Source: Methylobacteriaceae bacterium
Lineage (GTDB): Bacteria > Pseudomonadota > Alphaproteobacteria > Rhizobiales > Beijerinckiaceae
Assembly (NCBI GenBank): GCA_020638135.1
Contig: JACKJE010000029.1
Coordinates: 1 to 31,255 of the forward strand
Reading direction: 5' to 3'
Length of the DNA: 31,255 nt
Part shown: positions 15,377-23,272 of the stretch, one piece after another
Numbering within the stretch: the first letter of the stretch is position 1
How the letters are laid out: the number at the start of each line of letters is the position of its first letter
Made by a program: the position numbers and the translations under genes
Notes under the pieces: generated by a model
Databases searched by the model: none
The model's input: only the letters and a program-made list of their open reading frames with translations
Told to the model about the DNA's origin: nothing

Positions 15377-16636
15377 TCAGGCCGCCGCCCCGCGTCCGGC
15401 CCGCGCGGCGGCGCCGTCGAGTTCGGCGCAGGCGGCGCGGATGTGGCGCATCAGCAGTTCGTGCGTCGCCGTCGGCCGCCAGCCGCGGCGGATGGTCAGG
15501 CCGATGCTGCGGGCGCTGCCGGGCGTCGGCACCGGCAGCGGCGCGAGCAGGCCGAGCGATTGCTCGGTGACGATCTGGTGCTGCGAAATCAGGGTCAGGC
15601 GATCCGAGCGCAGGAGCGCGCCGCGCACGACGATCAGCGAACTCGTCTCGATCAGGCCGGGCAGTTTTCTGCGCACTGCCGGCGGGAACATGGATTCGAA
15701 ATAGTCGCGCGTCGGCGCGCCGGGCGGCGAGACGACCCAGGGATAGGCCATGAGATCGGCCTCGCCGATCTTCTTGCGCGCGAACAGCGGATGGCCGGTG
15801 CGCGCGACGATGGCGAGCCGGTCGTCGAACAGAGCGATCTGCTCGACATCGTCGATCGGCGCGGGATCGCGCAGGGCGCCGATCAGCATGTCGATCTCGC
15901 CATTGCGCAGGCCGTGCAGCAGGTCGCGGTAGGGACCGTCGACCACGCGCACGAGCACGTTGGGGCGCTCGCGCATCAGCCGGTCGATCGCTTCCGGCAG
16001 GATATGGCTGCGGGCGAGCGGCATGGCGCCGATGACCAGCCGGCTCGAATCCCCGCCCGACAGCTCCGCGACCTCGGCAAAGCCGTGCTCGATCTCGACA
16101 AAGGCGAGGCGGGCCTGCTGGGCGAGAAATTGCGCGGGGCGCGTCAGTTCGATGCCGTGGGTCGCGGCGTCGAACAGCGACAGGCCGGCGAGCCGCTCCA
16201 GCTCCTTCGCGGCGCGATGCACCGAGGGCTGCGACAGGCCGATGTTGCGCGCCGCCATGCTGAAGTTGCCGGCCGCCGAAACGGCGATCAACGCGCGCAA
16301 CTGGGCGACCGTGAACAGCCGGTCGAGCTCCGGCGCGACCCGGCCGCGGCCGGCGGCGCGCGAAATTTCGCGGGCGCCGGCGCGCAGGAAATCGAGCGCG
16401 GTGGCAGCGCGCGCGCAGAACAATTTGCCGGCCTGCGTGGCGGCCATGCCTTCCGGGCCGTGCTCGAACAGGGCGGCGCCGAGCCGGGCCTCCAGCTTGT
16501 CGATCGCCTGGGTGATCGCGGGCTGCGACAGGTGGATACGCTCGGCCGCGCGGCTGACGCTGCGCGTCTCCGCGACCATGCAGACGGCCCTGAGATGCCG
16601 CAGGTTCGGTATGTCCGCCTTGTCGGTATCGGCCAT
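15377..16636 (-). CDS. LysR-type regulator with two tandem HTH domains
   Basis: A 419-residue LysR-family regulator, about 110 longer than normal because it has two N-terminal winged-HTH units. Seen: HTH1 at about 10-70 (LRAVCMVAETRSVSRAAERIHLSQPAITQAIDKLE, written here as two runs: positions 15-32 and 33-49) and HTH2 at about 105-170 (FSMAARNIGLSQPSVHRAAK), followed by one effector-binding domain (about 198-400). Both HTHs keep the LSQP turn. GGGAGG lies upstream of ATG 16636. It diverges from ligK-galD and has a candidate T-N11-A site in the shared region, so it most likely controls that operon in response to a pathway intermediate. The domain architecture is directly visible; the target is inference. 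Confidence 0.92.
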   Translation of the reverse strand: MADTDKADIPNLRHLRAVCMVAETRSVSRAAERIHLSQPAITQAIDKLEARLGAALFEHGPEGMAATQAGKLFCARAATALDFLRAGAREISRAAGRGRVAPELDRLFTVAQLRALIAVSAAGNFSMAARNIGLSQPSVHRAAKELERLAGLSLFDAATHGIELTRPAQFLAQQARLAFVEIEHGFAEVAELSGGDSSRLVIGAMPLARSHILPEAIDRLMRERPNVLVRVVDGPYRDLLHGLRNGEIDMLIGALRDPAPIDDVEQIALFDDRLAIVARTGHPLFARKKIGEADLMAYPWVVSPPGAPTRDYFESMFPPAVRRKLPGLIETSSLIVVRGALLRSDRLTLISQHQIVTEQSLGLLAPLPVPTPGSARSIGLTIRRGWRPTATHELLMRHIRAACAELDGAAARAGRGAAA

Positions 16637-16662
16637 TCCGGCGCCTTCCTCCCGCGCCCACT

Positions 16663-16677
16663 ATAGCCAGAACTTAT
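16663..16677. promoter_or_regulatory. Candidate LysR-type (T-N11-A) operator
   Basis: ATA, nine bases, TAT forms an interrupted dyad with T-N11-A spacing in the 145-base region between the divergent LysR gene (start 16636) and ligK (start 16782). TTTGAA (16692-16697) and TTCAAA (16741-16746) are additional inverted half-sites in the same region. Assignment rests on position and the generic LysR consensus only. Confidence 0.3.
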
Positions 16678-16781
16678 GCCGTTGCGGGAAGTTTGAAATG
16701 GCCGGCCCGGAGGGCCGCCGGATAATGGCCGGAAACAAGCTTCAAATTGCGGGCAAAGCGCCCGAACGGGAGAGGAACGCC

Positions 16782-17453
16782 ATGCCCATCGTCCGCACCA
16801 AGATCGACCGCGCCGACCCCGCCGTGATCGCCGGCCTCGCCGAATGCGGCGTCGCCACCGTGCACGAGGCGCAGGGGCGCACCGGCCTGCTCGCCTCCTA
16901 CATGCGGCCGATTTTTCGCGGCGCGCGCGTGGCCGCTTCAGCCGTCACCGTTTCCGTGCCGCCGGCCGACAATTGGATGATCCATGTCGCGGTCGAGCAG
17001 ATGCAGAAAGGCGACGTGATGGTGGTCTCGCCGTTCTCGCCGTCGGACGCCGGCTATTTCGGCGACCTGCTCGCGGGCTCGGTGATGGCGCGCGGCGGCG
17101 TCGGCCTGATCATCGATGCGGGCGTGCGCGACATCGCAGATCTCACCGAGATGAAATTCCCGGTGTGGTCCAAGGCGATCTGCGCGCAGGGCACAGTGAA
17201 GGAGACGCTCGGCGACGTGAACATCCCGATCGTCTGCGCCGGCGCGATCATAAATCCCGGCGACATCATGGTGGCCGACGACGACGGCGTGTGCGTGGTC
17301 AAGCGCGAGGAAGCCGCCGAGGTTCTCAAGAAGGCGCAGGCGCGTATCGCCAACGAAGGCGAGAAGCGCGAGAAGCTGAACGCCGGCGTTCTCGGCCTCG
17401 ATCTCTACAAGATGCGCGAGGCGCTCGCGGCGAAGGGCCTCAAATATGTCTGA
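16782..17453 (+). CDS. ligK: 4-carboxy-4-hydroxy-2-oxoadipate aldolase / oxaloacetate decarboxylase
   Basis: RraA-like class II aldolase that splits 4-carboxy-4-hydroxy-2-oxoadipate into pyruvate and oxaloacetate, the last step of the protocatechuate/gallate 4,5-cleavage pathway. The 223-residue product shows the substrate-loop GDLLAGS (94-100) and the paired R116/D117 in IDAGVRDIADL that hold the oxyanion and the metal, plus the C-terminal helix with DLYKMREAL. Length and a complete aldolase active site distinguish it from RraA RNase E inhibitors of about 160 residues. Start at ATG 16782 follows GGGAGAGGA by a few bases. It overlaps galD by 8 bases (ATGTCTGA), so the two are translationally coupled. 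Confidence 0.92.
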   Translation: MPIVRTKIDRADPAVIAGLAECGVATVHEAQGRTGLLASYMRPIFRGARVAASAVTVSVPPADNWMIHVAVEQMQKGDVMVVSPFSPSDAGYFGDLLAGSVMARGGVGLIIDAGVRDIADLTEMKFPVWSKAICAQGTVKETLGDVNIPIVCAGAIINPGDIMVADDDGVCVVKREEAAEVLKKAQARIANEGEKREKLNAGVLGLDLYKMREALAAKGLKYV

Positions 17454-18501
17454 GGGCGTGCGCTGCATGTGGATGCGCGGCGGCACATCCAAGGGCGGGT
17501 ATTTTCTCAGCGATGATCTGCCGGGCGACATGGCGGCGCGCGACAAATTCCTGCTGGGCATGATGGGTTCGCCCGACAAGCGTCAGATCGATGGCATGGG
17601 CGGCGCCGATCCGCTGACGTCGAAGATCGCGGTCGTGAAGAAATCAGAACGCGCAGGCGTCGACGTCGACTATCTCTTTCTGCAGGCCTTCGTCGACAAG
17701 CCGATCATTACGGACGCGCAGAATTGCGGGAACATTCTCGTCGGCGTCGGCCCCTTCGCGATCGAGCGCGGGCTCGTGAAGCCAACGGACGAGGAGACGC
17801 AGATCGTCATCTACATGGAGAATACCGGGCAGATCGCGGTCGCCAACGTGCGCACGCCCGGCGGCGGCATGCCCACCTACAAGGGCGATCGCGCGATCGA
17901 CGGCGTGCCGGGCACGGCGAGCCCGATCCCGATCGAGTTCCGCGACACGGCGGGCTCGTCCTGCGGGGCGCTGCTGCCGACCGGCAATGCCTTCGACGTT
18001 ATCGACGGCGTTCAGTGTACGCTGATCGACAATGGCATGCCCGTGGTCGTGATGCGGGCGAGCGATCTCGGCATCACGGGCACGGAAACGCGCGACGAAC
18101 TCGACGCGCATACGGAATTGAAGAAGAAGCTCGAGTCGATCCGCTTGCAGGCGGGGCCGATGATGAACCTCGGCGACGTGAAGGACGCCTCCGTGCCGAA
18201 GATGACGCTGGTCAGCGCGCCGCGCGCTGGCGGCGCGATCTCGACGCGCACTTTCATTCCGCACCGCTGCCACGCCTCGATCGGCGTGCTCGGCGCGGTC
18301 AGCGTCGCGTCGGCCTGCATGATCGAGGGGTCGCCTGCGGCCTCGCTCGCGAATATCCCGGCGGGCGATCCGAAGGTATTGGACATCGAGCATCCGACGG
18401 GGGCGTCCACGATCCGCGTGACGGGATCGGGCCCGAGCGCGACGGCGGCAGTGGTGCTGACTGCAAGGAAGCTGTTCGATGGAATGGTGTTCGCGCCGTA
18501 G
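17446..18501 (+). CDS. galD: 4-oxalomesaconate tautomerase (PrpF family)
   Basis: Isomerises 4-oxalomesaconate between keto and enol forms before hydration in the 4,5-cleavage route of gallate and protocatechuate (GalD/LigU). The 351-residue product has the PrpF-type duplicated fold: MWMRGGTSKGGYFL (8-21), IDGMGGADPLTSK, DAQNCGNI around 90, and the second-half SxGALLPTG-like motif and HRCHASIGV. Its coupling with ligK supports the tautomerase over 2-methylaconitate isomerase (no prp genes nearby). The hydratase, lactonase, dehydrogenase and ring-cleavage dioxygenase of the route are not in this window. A CGTCATTGCGAG element follows 7 bases after the stop. Confidence 0.9.
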   Translation: MSEGVRCMWMRGGTSKGGYFLSDDLPGDMAARDKFLLGMMGSPDKRQIDGMGGADPLTSKIAVVKKSERAGVDVDYLFLQAFVDKPIITDAQNCGNILVGVGPFAIERGLVKPTDEETQIVIYMENTGQIAVANVRTPGGGMPTYKGDRAIDGVPGTASPIPIEFRDTAGSSCGALLPTGNAFDVIDGVQCTLIDNGMPVVVMRASDLGITGTETRDELDAHTELKKKLESIRLQAGPMMNLGDVKDASVPKMTLVSAPRAGGAISTRTFIPHRCHASIGVLGAVSVASACMIEGSPAASLANIPAGDPKVLDIEHPTGASTIRVTGSGPSATAAVVLTARKLFDGMVFAP

Positions 18502-18508
18502 GCCTCAC

Positions 18509-18622
18509 CGTCATTGCGAGGAGTGAAACGACGAAGCAATCCAGAGCCGGGCCGTGGCTCTGGATTGCTTCGCTTTCAGACGAAGTCGGCAGCAGCCGAC
18601 TTCCGTCGGGCTCGCAATGACG
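18509..18622. repeat. CGTCATTGCGAG-ended palindromic element, copy 2 (114 bp)
   Basis: The same perfect 12-bp terminal inverted repeats as copy 1 (18509-18520 and 18611-18622). Inside are a 16-bp perfect stem (18533-18548 with 18556-18571) and an additional 9-bp hairpin GAAGTCGGC/GCCGACTTC (18582-18603) that copy 1 lacks. Again it lies between convergent genes, 7 bases after galD and 1 base before the helicase stop. Confidence 0.85.
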
Positions 18623-18623
18623 G

Positions 18624-20363
18624 CTATGCGTTCTTTTTCTTCTTCTTGAACTTCGGCTTGCCCGTCGCCACGCCCTCTTGCGGTTGCTGCGGCGGCCCTG
18701 CGCGCTTCTCGAATTTCTTCTTCTTCGGCCGCTCGCGTTCGCCGCCGCCCGCGTCCATGCGCTCCACCCGCACCTGGTCGCCGCCGGGGCGGCGCATGCC
18801 CGCGAGGAAATTGTGCGCGACGGCTTCCGATACCTCGAACTGCGTCTCGTGATCGTAGATGCGGATCACGCCGATATCCTGCCGCGTGACGCCGCCCTTG
18901 CGGCAGAGCATGGGCAGCAGCCATTTGGGATCGGCGTTGCGCTTGCGGCCGACATCCATGCGGAACCAGACCGCGTCCGGCATGGCCCGCGGCCCCTTGG
19001 GAACCCGCGCCGGCGCGCCGGCGCGCGGCTCAAAGGACGGCGGCGTCATCGGACCCGAAGGCGCCTCGATATCCTCGACGCCCGGCAGGCGCGCGCGATA
19101 GAGGCGCACGAGCGCGGCGGCAATGTCTTCCGGCGCGCGCTCGGCCAGCAACTGGCGGCCGAGCTCGCGATCTTCGTCCGAGGCTTCTTCCGTCAGCGCG
19201 GGATCGCGCAGCATGCGCTGGCGGTCGAGTTCGGCGATTTCGGCGAGTGTCGGCGGGCCGCCCCATTGCGCCTGCACGCCGGCGATGGCGAGCAATTGCG
19301 CGGCGCGGCGTTCGCGCGAACGCGGCACCAGCAGCGCGCTCACGCCCTTGCGGCCGGCGCGTCCCGTGCGGCCTGAACGATGCTGCAACGTCTCGGCGTC
19401 GGTCGGCAGTTCCGCGTGAATGACGAGTTCGAGATTGGGCAGATCGATGCCGCGCGCGGCGACGTCGGTCGCCACGCAAACCCGCGCGCGGCCGTCGCGC
19501 AAGGCCTGCATGGCGCGATTGCGCTCGTGCTGGCTGAGTTCGCCCGACAGCAGCACGGCGGCGAAGCCGCGCTCCTGCAGCGTCGCCTGCAAGTGACGCA
19601 CGGCCTCGCGGGTGTTGCAGAAGACCATGGCCGTCTGCGCTTCGACGAAGCGCAGCAGATTGACGACGGCGTGTTCGATCTCCTTCGGCGCGACGCGGAT
19701 CGCCCGATAGTCGATGTCGGCATGGCCGCTCGTGTCGCCGCCGACCTCGATGCGCAGCGCGTCGCGCTGATAGCGCCGCGCAAGCGCGACGATGGCTTTG
19801 GGCATGGTCGCGGAAAACAGCAGCGTGCGGCGCGTTGGCGGCGTCGCGTCGAGAATGAATTCGAGATCCTCGCGAAAACCGAGGTCGAGCATTTCGTCGG
19901 CCTCGTCGAGCACGATCGCCGCGAGCGCGGAGAGATCGAGGCCGTTGCGCTCGATGTGATCGCGCAGGCGGCCGGGCGTGCCGACGACGATATGCGCGCC
20001 GGCCTCCAGGCGCCGCCGCTCCTGGCGCGGGTCCATGCCGCCGACGCAGGCGACGATTTTCGCGCCCGCATAAAGGTAGAGCCACTGCAATTCGCGCTCG
20101 ACCTGCAAGGCGAGTTCGCGCGTCGGCGCGATGACGAGCGCGAGCGGCGCGCCGGCGCCGGCGAAGGTTTCATTGCCGCAGAGCAGCGTCGGCGCGATGG
20201 CGAGCCCGTAGGCGACCGTCTTGCCGGAGCCGGTCTGGGCGGAAACGATGACGTCGCGATCGGCGGGGGCTTCGAGGACGGCCGATTGAACGGCGGTGGC
20301 TTCGGAATAGTTGCGCTCACTGAGGGCGCGGGACAGCGCGGGGCTGGCGATGGAGAATGTCAC
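18624..20363 (-). CDS. DEAD-box RNA helicase with DbpA-type RNA-binding domain
   Basis: ATP-dependent RNA helicase, probably acting in ribosome assembly or cold-stress RNA remodelling. The 579-residue product contains AQTGSGKT (K48), PTRELALQ, TPGRL, DEAD at 153-156, SAT at 184-186, CVATDVAARGID and HRSGRTGRAG at 328-337. A DbpA RNA-binding domain follows at about 464-533 (WFRMDVGRKRNADPKWLL and onward), then a Lys/Arg/Gly-rich tail ending KKKKKNA. Start chosen at GTG 20363, with CAGGA about 8 bases upstream and alignment with family N-termini; the frame is open further upstream but lacks support. The domain order matches DbpA/CsdA-like helicases of Hyphomicrobiales; in E. coli terms DbpA is the closest comparison for the C-terminus. 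Confidence 0.9.
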   Translation of the reverse strand: MTFSIASPALSRALSERNYSEATAVQSAVLEAPADRDVIVSAQTGSGKTVAYGLAIAPTLLCGNETFAGAGAPLALVIAPTRELALQVERELQWLYLYAGAKIVACVGGMDPRQERRRLEAGAHIVVGTPGRLRDHIERNGLDLSALAAIVLDEADEMLDLGFREDLEFILDATPPTRRTLLFSATMPKAIVALARRYQRDALRIEVGGDTSGHADIDYRAIRVAPKEIEHAVVNLLRFVEAQTAMVFCNTREAVRHLQATLQERGFAAVLLSGELSQHERNRAMQALRDGRARVCVATDVAARGIDLPNLELVIHAELPTDAETLQHRSGRTGRAGRKGVSALLVPRSRERRAAQLLAIAGVQAQWGGPPTLAEIAELDRQRMLRDPALTEEASDEDRELGRQLLAERAPEDIAAALVRLYRARLPGVEDIEAPSGPMTPPSFEPRAGAPARVPKGPRAMPDAVWFRMDVGRKRNADPKWLLPMLCRKGGVTRQDIGVIRIYDHETQFEVSEAVAHNFLAGMRRPGGDQVRVERMDAGGGERERPKKKKFEKRAGPPQQPQEGVATGKPKFKKKKKNA

Positions 20364-20471
20364 TCGGGATCCTGAGGGCCGGAACGGCCGAAAGGGCGGC
20401 AGGAGCCGCCGGACTGGCGCGTTCCATACGCTATTGCAGCGCACAAGGCCAATCGCGCGTTTCGGCGCGGT

Positions 20472-21019
20472 CTATTTCCGCGGAGCGATCCGGAACGAGG
20501 CGAAGAACTCCGGTTGCAATGCGGTCGCCTGTTCGCGCGCGGCGAGCGGATATTCGATGGTCTGCGAATAGCCGACCTCGGGCAGGCGGATCAGTCGCAT
20601 ATAGGCGCCTGATTTTCCGTCTTCGAAACGGAAGGAGAGAGTTTCCCTATCCGTGTCCTTCTCGTGCGCTACCTCCGAAACGACGGCGCCCGGCCGAGCC
20701 TTCATGTCGTCGAGGAAACTCGTGATCGGTTTGACCGGCATGGGGACAAGCAGCTCCATGGCGATGAACTTGACGCCCTCGGACGTCCGGCCGCTCAGGA
20801 GATAGCCGACCTCGTGCCCATTGCCGCCGTCGTCCACCGTCACTTCGACGTCACGGAAGCTTACGGGCATGTTGATGGTGAACGACCCGCCGGTCGGTCT
20901 GGCGAGGCCCGCGGGGCCGCCGCGCGATGAACCCGCGTTTGCGCTTGCGCCGTCGACAGCGCGACATAGGCGGAAATGGCGAGCGCGGCGAGAATGGCGA
21001 GAAGGCGGGCGACGGACAT
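20472..21019 (-). pseudogene. Secreted protein of unknown function split by a one-base frameshift
   Basis: Not recognised. ATG 21019, with AGGAG 8 bases upstream, begins a strong Sec signal peptide (MSVARLLAILAALAISAYVAL...AQA), but this frame stops after 52 codons. The frame ending at 20472 carries a well-formed protein (MPVSFRDVEVTVDDGG to FFASFRIAPRK). It extends upstream without a stop into a Gly-rich linker (GSSRGGPAGLARPTGGSFTIN) that would follow the signal peptide directly if one base were added near 20938-20942, a CGCGGG run. Corrected length is about 182 residues. Inference: a periplasmic or exported protein whose gene is either newly broken or misread. If expression starts at ATG 20870 a 132-residue cytoplasmic form would result. 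Confidence 0.6.
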
Positions 21020-21140
21020 GGCAGGGGCTCCTGAACCTGCTCGATCGAACCCTGCGCGCCTGTTATGCGCGATGCGCTGGCGCACATTGCGCCGCAGGCG
21101 GACCGCGCGTGCTATGGACAGAGTCCGGATCGACTGAAAG

Positions 21141-21356
21141 TCTGACCGAAAACTCGAATCTCCATCCTGAGTAGCGCCATCGATCTCGGGCTTGCCTGAG
21201 ATCGACATGAATGCCCAAGTCGGGCAAGCCCGACTCTGGGTGGCGCGTCTCGAAGGATGCCGAGGCTCGAAACGCTGGATCATGCTTCGAGACGCGCCGC
21301 CCTCGGCGGCTCTTCAGCATGAGGACGTGGGTCCACAGCGAATTTCGAGCAGACCC
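21141..21356. repeat. Palindrome-rich MITE/REP-like element, copy 2 (inverted)
   Basis: The 350-base gap 21020-21369 is mainly this element, the reverse complement of the one at 7343-7591. Shared blocks on the minus strand include CTCGAAATTCGCTG, CGCGTCTCGAAGCATGATCC, CTTCGAGACGCGCCACCC, and both hairpins (TCGGGCTTGCCCGA and GATCTCAGGCAAGCCCGAGAT), the latter with a single mismatch in the stem. It lies immediately before the alpha/beta hydrolase gene and may contain or displace its promoter. Confidence 0.75.
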
Positions 21357-21369
21357 GAGGACAGGACGA

Positions 21370-22227
21370 ATGGGCATGGCCGGGCTGCCGGAACGAATTA
21401 CGACGCTCGACGATCTCGCGCGCGTCGAGGCCGCAAGCGCACGCCACGAGACGCCGTGCGGCAAAGGCCGCATGGTCTGGCATAGCTGGGGAAGCGGCGA
21501 ACCAGTCGTGCTGCTGCACGGCGGCTCCGGCAGCTGGGCGCATTGGGCGCGCAACCTTCGCGCTCTGGTCGATCAGGGCCGCAAGGTTTTCGCCTGCGAC
21601 TTGCCGGGCTGCGGGGAATCCGATCGGCCGCCCGTCGGCGAGGACGGCGACGCCCTGCCGCCCTGGGTGGAGGAAGGCGTTTCCGCGCTCGGGCTCCAGA
21701 ATTTCGATCTCGTCGGCTTTTCCTTCGGCGCCATGGTCAGCGGCTTTTACGCCGCGCGTTTTCCCGAGCGCGTAAAGAAGCTTGTGCTCGTCGGCCCGCC
21801 GGCGCTGAGCGAAAAACCCGGCGCGAAGATCGCGCTCAAGGAATGGCTGCGTCTGCCCGACGGGCCGCAGCGCGAGGAGGCCTTCCGGCACAATCTGCGG
21901 CTGTTGATGCTCGCCAACGATTCCAGCATCGACGACCTTTCGCTCGGCCTTTACGTGCGTTGCCTCAAGCAGGACCGCCTGACCAAGCGCCGCATCGCGC
22001 GCACCGACATTCTGCTGCGCACCATGGCCGCCATTCGCGCGCCGGTATTTGCGACCTGGGGCGCGGAAGACGTTCTCGCGCGCGGGCGGTTCGACGTGCT
22101 CGAAGCGGGATTGCGGCGTGCGAAGGATTTTCGCGAGATGAAACTGATCCCGCACGCCGGCCATTGGGCGCAGTTCGAGGCGCCTGATGTCTTCGACGCC
22201 ATGCTGCGGCAGTGGCTGGCGGCGTGA
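21370..22227 (+). CDS. Alpha/beta hydrolase (C-C hydrolase/MhpC-like group)
   Basis: A 285-residue alpha/beta hydrolase. Seen: LLHGGSGSWAHW (48-59), the nucleophile elbow GFSFG with S118, acid D234 (TWGAEDVL) and H265 (HAGHWAQFE). The GGSGSWAHW oxyanion region and HAGHW ending are like meta-cleavage product hydrolases and related lactonases. Start chosen at ATG 21370, with AGGAC 4 bases upstream; ATG 21376 is an alternative, and the frame upstream runs into the repeat element. It precedes the YghU-type transferase by 133 bases on the same strand. Substrate unknown; an aromatic-degradation role would suit ligK-galD but they are not adjacent. Confidence 0.87.
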   Translation: MGMAGLPERITTLDDLARVEAASARHETPCGKGRMVWHSWGSGEPVVLLHGGSGSWAHWARNLRALVDQGRKVFACDLPGCGESDRPPVGEDGDALPPWVEEGVSALGLQNFDLVGFSFGAMVSGFYAARFPERVKKLVLVGPPALSEKPGAKIALKEWLRLPDGPQREEAFRHNLRLLMLANDSSIDDLSLGLYVRCLKQDRLTKRRIARTDILLRTMAAIRAPVFATWGAEDVLARGRFDVLEAGLRRAKDFREMKLIPHAGHWAQFEAPDVFDAMLRQWLAA

Positions 22228-22320
22228 GCGCTGCAGCGCAGGCGTCCCCTCTGCACGGGCGCAAATAGCCGCCTGTCGAAATCCGCATGGCCGCAACCGC
22301 GACAAACCGCGGCCGGCGCC

Positions 22321-22339
22321 TATATGCTCGCAGCATATA
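22321..22339. promoter_or_regulatory. Perfect interrupted palindrome upstream of yghU (candidate operator)
   Basis: TATATGCT, CGC, AGCATATA is a perfect 8-bp dyad of 19 bases, AT-rich in a GC-rich region, centred 31 bases before the ATG and ending 8 bases before the GGGAGG ribosome site. Its size and symmetry suit a TetR-, ArsR- or MarR-type dimer. As RNA it could instead form a small hairpin in the leader. Confidence 0.45.
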
Positions 22340-22360
22340 CGAACAGCGGGAGGCTCGGGG

Positions 22361-23248
22361 ATGAGCGACAGCACGGGATATACGCCGCCGAAGGTCTGGA
22401 CGTGGGACAAGGAGAGCGGCGGCCGTTTCGCCAATATCAACCGGCCGATCGCCGGTCCGACGCACGACAAGGAGCTGCCGGTCGGCAAGCATCCGTTCCA
22501 GCTCTATTCGCTCGGCACGCCGAACGGGCAGAAGGTCACGATCATGTTCGAGGAGCTGCTGGCGGCCGGCCACAGCGGCGCGGAATATGACGCGTGGCTG
22601 ATCAACATCGGCCAGGGCGACCAATTCGGCTCGGGCTTCGTCGCCATCAACCCGAATTCGAAAATCCCCGCGCTGGTCGACCGCAGCGAGAAGACGCCAG
22701 TGCGCATCTTCGAATCCGGCGCGATCCTCGTCCATCTCGCGGAAAAATTCGGCGCTTTCCTGCCGAGCGAGCGCGGCGCGCGGGCGGAATGCCTGTCGTG
22801 GCTGTTCTGGCAAATGGGCGCGACGCCGTTTCTGGGCGGCGGCTTCGGCCATTTCTACGCCTATGCGCCGGCAAAATACGAATACCCGATCAACCGCTAC
22901 GCCATGGAAGTGAAGCGACAGCTCGACGTGCTCGACCGGCGGCTGGCGGAGGTCGAGTTCATCGACGGGAACGCCTATTCGATCGCGGACATGGTGATCT
23001 GGCCGTGGTACGGCGGCCTCGTGAAGTCGAACCAGTATGGCGCGGCGGAATTTCTGGCCGTGCACGAATACAGGAACGTCATTCGCTGGGCCGATCAGGT
23101 CGCGGCGCGACCGGGGGTCAAGCGCGGGCGCATCGTCAATCGCCTGCAGGGCGAGCCGTCGGCGCAATTGCACGAGCGTCACGACGCCTCGGATTTCGAC
23201 ACCAAGACGCAGGACAAGATCGGCGGGCAGAGCGCGGCGGGCGGCTGA
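22361..23248 (+). CDS. yghU: Glutathione-dependent disulfide-bond oxidoreductase (YghU/YfcG-type GST)
   Basis: Cytoplasmic Nu-class glutathione transferase family member that reduces disulfides and organic peroxides using two glutathiones. The 295-residue product is of YghU length and shows the thioredoxin-like part (LYSLGTPNGQKVTIMFEEL, with TPNGQK as the active-site loop), NSKIPAL with the cis-Pro, ESGAILVHLAEK for glutathione binding, and the helical C-terminal domain (SIADMVIWPWYGG). Start at ATG 22361 has GGGAGG 7 bases upstream. A perfect palindrome lies just before it, suggesting specific control. It converges with the GH8-GGDEF gene, 24 bases away. Confidence 0.93.
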   Translation: MSDSTGYTPPKVWTWDKESGGRFANINRPIAGPTHDKELPVGKHPFQLYSLGTPNGQKVTIMFEELLAAGHSGAEYDAWLINIGQGDQFGSGFVAINPNSKIPALVDRSEKTPVRIFESGAILVHLAEKFGAFLPSERGARAECLSWLFWQMGATPFLGGGFGHFYAYAPAKYEYPINRYAMEVKRQLDVLDRRLAEVEFIDGNAYSIADMVIWPWYGGLVKSNQYGAAEFLAVHEYRNVIRWADQVAARPGVKRGRIVNRLQGEPSAQLHERHDASDFDTKTQDKIGGQSAAGG

Positions 23249-23272
23249 GCGCCGCCGCGCGGTCCGCGCCGC

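Noticed and set aside
15960..16781. Upstream extension of the ligK frame to 497 codons
   Set aside because: The extension overlaps the LysR gene in antisense and lacks aldolase similarity; GGGAGAGGA and the family N-terminus place the start at 16782.
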